Source: Ascaphus truei (lineage: Eukaryota; Chordata; Amphibia; Anura; Ascaphidae). Taken from it: 64,000 bases of DNA. Positions 56,078 through 64,000 of the stretch are shown here, piece by piece. The notes beneath the pieces are model-generated. The model did not search any database. It was not told the DNA's origin and was given only the letters and a program-made list of their open reading frames with translations. Made by a program: the position numbers and the translations under genes. Each line of letters starts with the position of its first letter. Position 1 is the first letter of the stretch. The stretch covers positions 1 through 64,000 of the forward strand of contig WSYH01001253.1 of assembly GCA_036426205.1 (NCBI GenBank). The letters run 5' to 3'.

Positions 56078-56239
56078 TACACAGCTTGTACATACACACA
56101 CATACATACACACACATACATACACACATACATTACACAGCTTGTACATACCCACACACATATATATATATATATACACACACATACATACACACACATA
56201 CATACACACACATATATACAGTGGCGGCCGCCTTTAACC
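51600..56239. repeat. noisy low-complexity centre of the inverted duplication
   Basis: 51,610-52,340 and 52,865-53,145 are irregular GT-rich tracts with TCTC blocks. 53,150-53,960 is C/T-rich, and 54,410-54,640 has degenerate GGTGGAGA-type units. 55,715-55,880 is (GT)n, and 55,942-56,220 is a cleaner (CA)n/(CATA)n. TACAAGCTGTGT in the left part (52,939) corresponds to ACACAGCTTGTACA on the right (56,080, 56,135), so the arms probably continue through the left GT tract. Frames here translate repeats (C/V, T/H, S/P). No gene is supported. Confidence 0.75.
54641..55714. other. unassigned sequence near the centre
   Basis: A purine-rich G tract lies at 54,600-54,790. The rest has no recognisable element and no mirror partner that I can see, so this may be the unpaired centre. 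Confidence 0.45.
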
Positions 56240-57057
56240 TCCTGCGGCCGTTTCCCAACGATTTTCAAAAATCGCGGGCAGATGCGGCATGTTTTCCGCC
56301 GGTTTGGGTGCCGCGGGCGCTTTCAATGTTAAGCACCATTAGCGCTGTCTGGTGGATGCGGCTGACGCGCGGCAAAGTCCGTGACAAACGGAAAACATCC
56401 CCATATTTTTTCGGGGATGTAGGAGGTTAAAAGGGGCAGCTACAGTACACACACACACACACACACATTACACAGCTTGTACAGCTAACACACACACACA
56501 CACATACATTACACAGCTTGTACAGCTAACACAAGGAAGAACAGAAGCAGATGACCCTCTCTAGGACAGCTCCTTTGTCATTCTGGACTCATCAGTTTAA
56601 AGCAGCTGTCCCTCCTTATAATTGTGTTGTCCCCATCACTATGTTTAGCTGCATGTTCAGTTTCTGGTGTTTCTGCTGTTATCTGGGAAATCACAAACAG
56701 GCCAATAAGAAGCTGCCGCACCATGGGGAGAGGGGTAACCGAGAGCGCCATCTTTGCACACCCATAACGGAACGCCAGCAACTGGACTGGTACTGTAAAT
56801 ATCTCCAAAACTGGGTCCCCCCCCCGGAGGTACTGCAGTAAATAGCAGGGCCCGAGCCGCAGGCTCCCGCTCCTCCCACTCAACTCTGTGTAAACAAAAG
56901 CAATCCACAAAATGCTCTGGATATGAGGCTGGACACCCACTTCAAACGCAAAGCAAATGTTTCAGCACAAGATACTGACCCGAAGTGAAGTCCCGTGGGG
57001 GAGAGGTGTGGGCGGTGCACAGCTCCGTGAAAAAAAAAAAGGCTGGATTGCTTAGAT

Positions 57058-57346
57058 CAGCGGTGCGCAAACTGGGGGGCGCGCTCCCGGGGGGGGGGGG
57101 GGGGGTGTGGGGGGGGGGGGGGCACGGGCGGTTGCAGAGGTCAGCACTCTTCCCCCAGGCATTTAAATTAAATGCCATGGGATCACCTCAGGCCTCTGCA
57201 ACAGCAAAACTAACAGAGATTCAGAAGCTGTGACGCGTCTCCATGGCAACGTGGCATCATTTGATGCTGCGGCAGGTAGGAAGGGGGGGACGAATCCGGA
57301 GCAGGCCAGATAGGGGGGCGCAGCAAGAAAAGTTTGCGCTCCCCTG
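57058..57346. mobile_element. hAT-type MITE with perfect 8-bp target duplication
   Basis: It starts CAGCGGTGCGCAAACT and ends AGTTTGCGCTCCCCTG, which are inverted ends. It is flanked by GCTTAGAT on both sides (57,050-57,057 and 57,347-57,354). A G-run of about 35 bases lies inside. The sequence ACGCGTCTCCATGGCAACGT is shared with the MITE at 38,315. At 289 bp it is non-coding. Confidence 0.92.
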
Positions 57347-57879
57347 GCTTAGATCATTTAAAAGATGGTTTATTGGGCCATAGGTAAAAAAAACCCACAA
57401 GTGAACTCTGACGCGTTTCACCCGTAATCGAGCTAAAGATACTAACCGCACTTGCAGCCATTTCCTAATCCTTTGCTGTGGCAGCAGCTTGGGTGAGAAT
57501 GAAATAGTGCAAATAGTTGCATGCCATTTATATTTCTGCGCATTTTTGCCCTTACAACTTTTCTTTGAACTCCTCTCTCCAGGAATTAAATAGTAGGTTC
57601 ATTTTGTTTGTGGTGAATGAGGAAAGAGAGGGGTCGCGTTAACGGACCTTCTCACTCCCTACCCACCTTCCCTGACACCTCCATGTGGGTGGGCTCCCAT
57701 TATCTCAGGGTATGAGGCAGGTTAAAGAGAAAACTCCTACATCTCAATACACTGCCTTTCTCACCGGTATCTGTATACATATTACTGCTGTGTGGTCTCT
57801 TCCCACAATGCATTGAGGCTCACGTCCGTGAGCAGGTAACTGCGCTGAGGCTGCTCTCCTGCAGATGTAGCTGTATGTC

Positions 57880-58060
57880 ATGGGGTGCCGGTATCCCTTT
57901 GCTATGTTTAAATACCCCGATCACGCGGGATAATTTAAACATGGCCGCCGGGATACCGGCACCCCATACTAGGGCCTGTAACTCTGGAAGCAGGGGGTCC
58001 CCGGACCTGCAATCAATGCAGTTCAGCTCCAGAGACCCCCTGCTACGATACTGTCTTATT
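57880..58060 (-). repeat. ACCCCCTGCTTCC-family repeat block (right arm)
   Basis: GGAAGCAGGGGGTCCCCGG at 57,978 and GAGACCCCCTGCTA at 58,032 form the inverted block. The left-arm partner is at about 49,525-49,640. Confidence 0.65.
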
Positions 58061-61000
58061 AAAATAAAAGCCCCGCGATCGTAGGTTAGAGGCGCGCAGG
58101 TAGAGTGACTGATTCAGTCTCTTACTGCGCGTCTCTTACAGACAGGTGGAACCCGGTAGGATTCACACAGCGCGAGTCCCATTCAGACGCAGGGACCCCC
58201 GCCGTGCTAATCGGATGGGCCATTACAGCCGGCTGTGGACCATCTCGCTGAGTTTTGGGCGAATTTGCCGCGATTTTGTCCCGTGGTGCGGTAGAGACCA
58301 GGCCGCTGCGTCTGTATACTCGTACGTGGTTCTGCGCGGTCCTGCTGTGGTGGAACCTTTAGGGGCTGCAATGCTAGACGTGCACAGTGAGGAGATGACG
58401 GGATGAGCCGCACAGCGCTCCCATCCTCAGTGTCTCTCTCTCCACCACAATGCTGGCCTTTGTTCTCTGTGACCACAGGGCTGGCTGTCATAGGAAAAGA
58501 AAGTGTGTAAGAAGCAATTACACACATTATCAATGACTGTCTGTTGGCCACTGGCCAGAGACTGACTGAAGACAGCATCGTGAGCCAGGATCCAACGCAG
58601 GGTTGGGAAGCCTCGTAATGGGGAAGCGTAAGTTACAACTTATCAGTGTAATTGGTTCCTTAGAATATTGCTTAATAATCTGGAAAGTAACCTGGTTTAG
58701 CTTATGATTTGCACTTCTCCATAAGCACTGGATTCAAGCATGTCGGCCGCCACTTATGTTTTTCTGTGTGACTAATGACCACGTCGTAATTACTTTGCAG
58801 ACAAAACACAAAAGAACAATTTACCAGGTCCAATCCCAAAATAATTAGAAAAAGAATGTAAAATCCCCCGCCGCTTTTGCTTAACCGTGGAAATGATTTA
58901 ACAAATTATTTCATAATAACTCTATGCGTCTGTTGTATTTAACTGTATTTATTCGGAATGTCCCTGTCCTTAATTCACTCTCCTCCTAGACAGAAGTGTC
59001 CCTTTAAAGCAGCCGTTTTAAAAATAATAATAATTCCCTTTAATATGCGCATTAATACAATTCACACAATGATAAGTGATTAGCGAAGTTGCCGATCGAT
59101 CCGTTCTCCTGTGATCGATCGTCGAAGATTCGGCTCGGGGAGTTCACTATTTGGCTGTCAGTGCAGCAGAAGAGGACCCAAGATGCAAAGTTCTGTGGGG
59201 AAGATCATGTGACCAGGCAGTCACAAGATACAACTGGTGCACTGCTAGAGAGAGGGCAGGGCTAAAAAAAGGGGTGTGTCAGAGCCTGTTTCAGAAGAGG
59301 AAGGGGATGTGACTTTGTAAATGGTTGCTATAGAAACAAAAAATGCATTATAATACATTACAAATGTCATTTAGAGCTGTTTAAAAAAATGCTACAAGTA
59401 TTTTCTCATAGTACAGAACTGATTTATTAAAAAAAGGCACATGTAGGATATTGCTGGGTCTGCAGCTTTATATTCCCTGCTCTCTATCGGAAACTTCCTG
59501 ATATATTGTAACAAGCCCAAAAGCAGAAGTTTAAAATCAATATAAATAGCAATTAATCCTTCTCTTATTAAGAAATAAAAATCTTACTGAGATGTCAACC
59601 TCCGAAGACAAAACTCTGTTAGATTTGTAGGTTTTGGCCCCAAAATGGTATTTTAATGGAAACGTAATTATTTTTTATCAGTGAGACTGCATTAAAGTTG
59701 AAGCTGATGGCAAAAATCAGAGACTGGCTCCAAATCAGGGAGACGTATGTGTAGTTGGGAAAAAAGAAGGCATCCCAATATGATTTTAACCATTTGTGTG
59801 CCAGAGGGGTCATGGTGCCGGAGTGTGGTCAAGAGAGGGCTTTAGCTACAAAGGGGGTAGAGAGAAGACATCCTTTAGCAGAACGCAAGAGTCGGGATGG
59901 TGCATAGCGAGAAATTGTTGCTCTCCATAATTTGGTGTCTTTTGTTATCATTGTTGAGTTGAGAGTGAGGGACCCTTCTCTGCCATGGTTATTTGATTTT
60001 GTGTTTTTTACTGACGTAGGTTACATTGACCTTTTCCCCATTTGTTTCTGTATTTGACCGCATGGGATAAAGCACAGAATGTTACAGTCCAGGGCTGCCT
60101 GGCATCACACAAGTCTGCTACACCACATCTGCTTCAGTGTACCGTATCAAACTCATATTTTTGTTTTTTTTCTTTAGTGGCTTCATCAAGCACATAGAAG
60201 CTGGTTAATCAAGTTCCTCAAATTTGATGCAGGCCATTAGCCAGAGAGATTTCAACCAACTCGGACTTGGCAAAGATGTTTGTTGCCCTAGAAGGAGGAA
60301 TTGGAAAGGGTTTACTTGGCGTGCATATTATATTATATTGGGATATGTTCCATATAAGGCCGGGGCTTTCTCACTCTATCTCTCCATATTACCACTTCCC
60401 AAATCTCAAGAGAAAAACATTTACGCTGAATCATTGAGACCCACCATCGTAGCGTCAATTTTAAAGCAGAGTCAGGTTTGATTCATGTAACCCATTCTTA
60501 TGTCTTGTTAGTGGAAGAGCAGCATATTTCATTTTTTCAGTGAAATAACGTGTATTGCTAAGTTCTTTGGTTCATTAGCTGGAGATCTTGTTACAATCTG
60601 ATGGTCTGCGCTTTGGTACATTAGCTGGAGATCTTGTTACCATCTGATAGCCGGGAAGTTTTTAAAAACTGGTCCAGATGTTTGAGTCATCCGCATTCGA
60701 GCACCCTGTTTGTTTTCATGTCATTAATCACGATCGTCACAACGCCGCGGCCTCTGCAGCGTCCCCACAGAACACATGTGCTCAGTGTCATCGACTTGGG
60801 CTCGTGATCTCCAGTCCCGAGGGAATCCCAGGAGGATGCTGGGAAATGAAATATTTCCTTACGTTTAATTGCTCAGAATCTGGCTGACCCCCTGTGCATG
60901 TTTGCCAACAATAATACAATTGTCGGATGACTCCTACAACGCAGACACAATAATGTTGCATAAACTGCCCGACGTTCAGAGTATATTGAAAATAAAAGGA

Positions 61001-61111
61001 AACTCAAGATTGTGTCTCCATGTCCCACGTAGGTCCCTCAAGACTATTCTACTTGGTCAAATATCACACAACACACACCGTTCATACAGTAGGCGCAATC
61101 CCTCCTAGGAC

Positions 61112-61362
61112 CAGTGGCTGAAGGAGTGGCTCAGTGACACTGACAGCCACTGAGTTTGAAGCAGTGGTTAAATTCCCGGTGTCGGCTCCTTGTGACCTTG
61201 GGCAAGTCACTTTATCTCCCTGTGCCTCAGGCACCAAAAACACATAGATTGTGAGCTCCACGGGGCAGGGACCTGTGCCTGCAAAATGTTTCTGTAAAGC
61301 ACTATGTAAAACTAGCAGCGCTATACAAGAACATGCTATTATTATTATTATAATAGTGGCAT
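61112..61362 (+). mobile_element. CORE-type SINE (right arm)
   Basis: The A box (GTGGCTCAGTGACACTGAC) has lost a few bases and the B box is TTAAATTCCCGG. The core TGTGACCTTGGGCAAGTCAC and the tail GTGAGCTCCACGGGGCAGGG are well preserved, and it ends ATTATTATTATTA. A second partial SINE head (GAGTGGCTCAGTAAATAAAG, 61,372) follows immediately, as at the start of the left-arm copy. Confidence 0.85.
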
Positions 61363-61954
61363 CTGAGTGGCTCAGTAAATAAAGGCACTAACTCTGAAAA
61401 CAATGAGCTACATGAAATGTAAAAAAAGGTAATAATAAATAACTAAATATAGGTAAGACTGACATCTTAAAAAAAATAGAAACAGGATAGGTATTTTAAG
61501 TAATGTTTTAAAATGTTACTGTATCTATATTAACCAAGGGATGATTTTACAACCGTTACCAATTCTCTTTTGGTGATAAGAGGAGAGATTTACTAAACAG
61601 TGCTTGGGACGGTGTTTGGCAGACGTGACATGGCAAAGTGTCCCAACGTGGCCTAGAAGAAGCCTATACCAGATACCACATACCTGTATGTAATAAGCCG
61701 TCCCACTATTTTCATACTGCAATGTATGGAAAATAGCTGTAATACATCTTTTAGTTATATTGTGTCCACAACGCATCATTAGGAAGGGATCTTCAAGACT
61801 TTGCCAATGAATACTAATGAACTAATGCGATGAATGCTGAAAGGTGGAATATAGCACAGAGATTATGCCTTAATTCATGCATTTATGAGCCTAATCCATA
61901 TACTCACTATGTATTTATGTTTCACATGCTACAGTACATGCACATTCAGGTTGA

Positions 61955-62215
61955 GGTTGTATATATATATATATATATGAAACCAAGTGTCCCACCAAGG
62001 AGACAAAAAACAGCACTCAAGGTATATTGCAAAAGTGTATTTGAAAAAAAGCAGGCACATATAAATCCAACGTTTCGGTCCTGTATAGGACCTTCCTCAG
62101 GGGCGTGCTGAGGAAGGGCCCTATACAGGACCGAACGCGGCTTTTTTTCAAATACACTTTTGCAATATACCTTGAGTGCTGTTTTTTGTCTCCTTGGTGG
62201 GACACCTGGTTTCCT
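61955..62215. repeat. palindrome with head-to-head hammerhead-like motifs (right arm)
   Basis: Arms CCACCAAGGAGACAAAAAAC, GCACTCAAGGTATATTGC and AAAAGTGTATTTG are repeated in reverse at 62,145-62,205. The centre has CTGAGGAAGGTCCTATACAG plus ACCGAAACG on the minus strand (62,070-62,101) and CTGAGGAAGGGCCCTATACA plus GGACCGAACGCGG on the plus strand (62,109-62,140). A TA run lies at the left end. Confidence 0.85.
62070..62101 (-). ncRNA. hammerhead-ribozyme-like motif (right arm)
   Basis: On the minus strand: CTGAGGA, an extra A, stem GGTCC / GGACC with loop TATACA, GAAA, then self-complementary ACGT and a GTT that would satisfy the NUH rule. This is the cleanest of the palindrome copies. Stem I is weak, so activity is uncertain. 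Confidence 0.45.
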
Positions 62216-62277
62216 GTATTTTTTGTTGAACAAGCACCTATTTCTTGGGGAGCCTTTGAAGTGCCTGCTGTTATCTT

Positions 62278-62354
62278 TATCTATATATATATCTATAATA
62301 TATATATTATTTAATATATATATTATATATATATAATATAATATATATATATAG
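62278..62354 (+). repeat. (TA)n-rich microsatellite
   Basis: ATATAT runs with ATAATATAT variants form an AT-only tract. Confidence 0.95.
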
Positions 62355-63559
62355 TAAATCAGAGCTACAGTGATCACTGAAAAATGTAACGAGTGTTAAA
62401 TAAGTTGGTGTGATCAAAATCTAGATTGGTGGCTGGAGTAAAAGTGATCACTTAAATATCAAAGGAAGAAGTGTAATACGGGATTTCCTTACAATCATGA
62501 TGAAATGATGTCGGACCAGGCAGAGAGAGAGTACAAACAAGTACAGCATTAGGAGCTGCTACAGTAAGCCACAGGGGGGATACAAGCCTAAAAAAAAGGG
62601 GGGACTGTGGGGGGTGGGGGGATGAAGACTACAAAAACACAATGTGAAGAGGGGAGGATACAATGAAGTGGGATGGAGGGATAACACACAAAAGGGCCAA
62701 TAATGAGGGGCAATGTTTGGGGAAAGAATCCCGTCCTCGGGCCCGTTCCCAGCGTTTCTATGCCACTGTCTACTTCCCTTCAAAGTATGCCTGTGTGAAA
62801 CCCCAAGGAAAGTGTCACCAGATATCAGCATATCCGCCAAAGTTCAGCAAGGTCACATGTCGCATGTCCTATATGGGGAGAGGTCTTGCAGGCTGTAATT
62901 CAGACAGAATTTGCTACTCGTGGAACCTGTGGCCGGAGCAGTAAATGGAACAAACACCCTTGACAGTTAAGGATCACGCCACTAATTTGATGTAAACTGA
63001 TCGGGTTGATCCTGTCACAACCTAAAAACTAAAGCTATCGATCTAAGAAACCCAAAGCTACGAAGCAGAAAACAGAATCTTGATGCGGTCGCGGGGAGGA
63101 GATCCCCCATTCCCCCCCTCCCTCCCTCTTCTCCATTATCACCCCCCTCTCTCCTGCCCCTCTTTCTCTTTCTTGTATGTCCGCCCCCCCCCCCCCATTT
63201 CCTAACTTTTCCTTTCTCTCTATCATTTTTCAACATAGTATAATTATCAAACAGTATAATTCGATCCTTCGATATCAGCTGAAAATAATGTTGAATCAAT
63301 GTTTCATTATTTACAGGTGCTATCATAACCAGATCTTAAACAAGTACTCGAGAATGACCTGTATAGCCATCTTATTCCATATTATTGATACCGTTAACAC
63401 CTATTTTATATGTATGTTTCTCCTGCTATACTGTAGGATACCTGATATCTGCTATTTGTACTGTGCAAAAAACGAATACAAATATTTGAAACAAAAAAAA
63501 AAAGCCGCATAAAATTGATAATAAAAATATAAAATGCATATGACAGACTGTATTAAAGT

Positions 63560-63905
63560 TATGCCACAAAAGATGAGGTAGGTTTTATTATGGATGTCAT
63601 CTAAGTTCACATAATAAAATGAAATTGACTATATTAGATTACTTGTATCCAACTGTTTATTTAAACCATTAGGTACGAGAGTATCAAGTTTAAAGATTCA
63701 ACAAGTCTCTTGACAACATTAATCTATCACCTCCCGATCTTGAAATTGGAATACAGTATGTTCGAGACCCTTGGTATTTCGAGTAAGAGGTGACTTTGTA
63801 AATGTTTATTGCAGAAATGTTTGGAGGCACTGTGTGTTCGAGCTTCCTCCAAAATACTACCTCAATGTCCTAAAATCTGAACAAACAAGTGGCGAGTGGT
63901 GCGAC
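63560..63905 (-). pseudogene. Penelope-like element, C-terminal fragment (right arm)
   Basis: On the minus strand, shifting frames give LEEARTHSASKHF (about 63,850-63,810), FQDREVID (about 63,735) and IFKLDTLVPNGLNKQL (about 63,700-63,655). These are the order and type of residues at the end of the Penelope GIY-YIG endonuclease region. Several frameshifts are present. It mirrors 43,130-43,495. Confidence 0.6.
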
Positions 63906-64000
63906 CTCTATAAGAGAGTCATACTGTAAGTACTGTACATAACACAGCTTGTTCTGTAATTTATACTGTATGTCCCCTAACATGGTATTTATAGTGTGTC

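Larger units (their letters stand above)
56240..64000 (-). repeat. right arm of the large inverted duplication
   Basis: It is the reverse-complement counterpart of 43,000-51,600. It is more compact (about 7.65 kb for the 8.46 kb between matched anchors on the left) and has cleaner repeats. The match continues to the window edge: TATGTCCCCT at 63,970 pairs with AGGGGACATA at about 43,045. So the arm extends beyond the window. Confidence 0.9.

Noticed and set aside
55934..56332. Frames rich in His/Thr or Cys/Val across 55.9-56.2 kb
   Set aside because: They derive from (CA)n and (CATA)n microsatellites.
57361..57440. GTGAAACGCG next to CTCGATTAC as a further hammerhead candidate (and its partner near 50,170)
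   Set aside because: The GAAACGCG half is present but no CUGANGA box or pairing stem precedes it.

Overview
This window reads as intergenic or intronic DNA from a large, repeat-rich vertebrate genome, most likely an amphibian and probably a frog. The reasons are the mix of Penelope-like retroelements, an L1 3' end, tRNA-headed CORE-type SINEs with a TTA tail, hAT-type MITEs, several related LTR families and abundant minisatellites. Species assignment is inference. I recognise no complete host protein-coding gene. Nearly every long open frame is the translation of a tandem repeat or belongs to a mobile element.

Layout. 1-14,267: minisatellites (12, 16, 13, 11, 35 and 42 bp units), foldback elements and diverged dispersed repeats. 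14,268-22,559: a tandemly duplicated LTR retroelement with a gag-like open frame but no polymerase. Its second copy is identical to the first for about 1.75 kb and then abruptly carries many small indels. 22,850-31,148: a nest of mobile elements. It holds an LTR fragment, a Tc1/mariner-type transposase gene apparently split by introns, a Penelope-like reverse transcriptase broken by LTR insertions, a hammerhead-like motif, and a 2.2 kb solo LTR with a 4-bp target duplication. 31,149-42,000: microsatellites, a MITE, a further LTR that abuts an L1 3' end, a candidate TATA promoter with a signal-peptide-like first exon, a hAT MITE with its 8-bp target duplication, a SINE flanked by two minisatellites that both derive from its tRNA-like head, and a telomere-like tract. 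43,000-64,000: a very large inverted duplication (arms about 43.0-51.6 kb and 56.2-64.0 kb) around a noisy GT/CT-rich centre. Both arms carry the same Penelope C-terminal fragment, hammerhead-like palindrome, SINE and hAT MITE.

How the parts relate. Most of the window can be read as nested insertion, tandem amplification and inverted duplication. Two places (20.18-22.56 kb and the left arm and centre of the inverted duplication) have the dense single-base indels expected of unpolished long-read consensus, so an assembly artefact must be considered before a biological reading. The best candidates for new biology are the intron-bearing transposase, the recurrent hammerhead-like motifs set in inverted repeats, and the SINE-seeded minisatellites.
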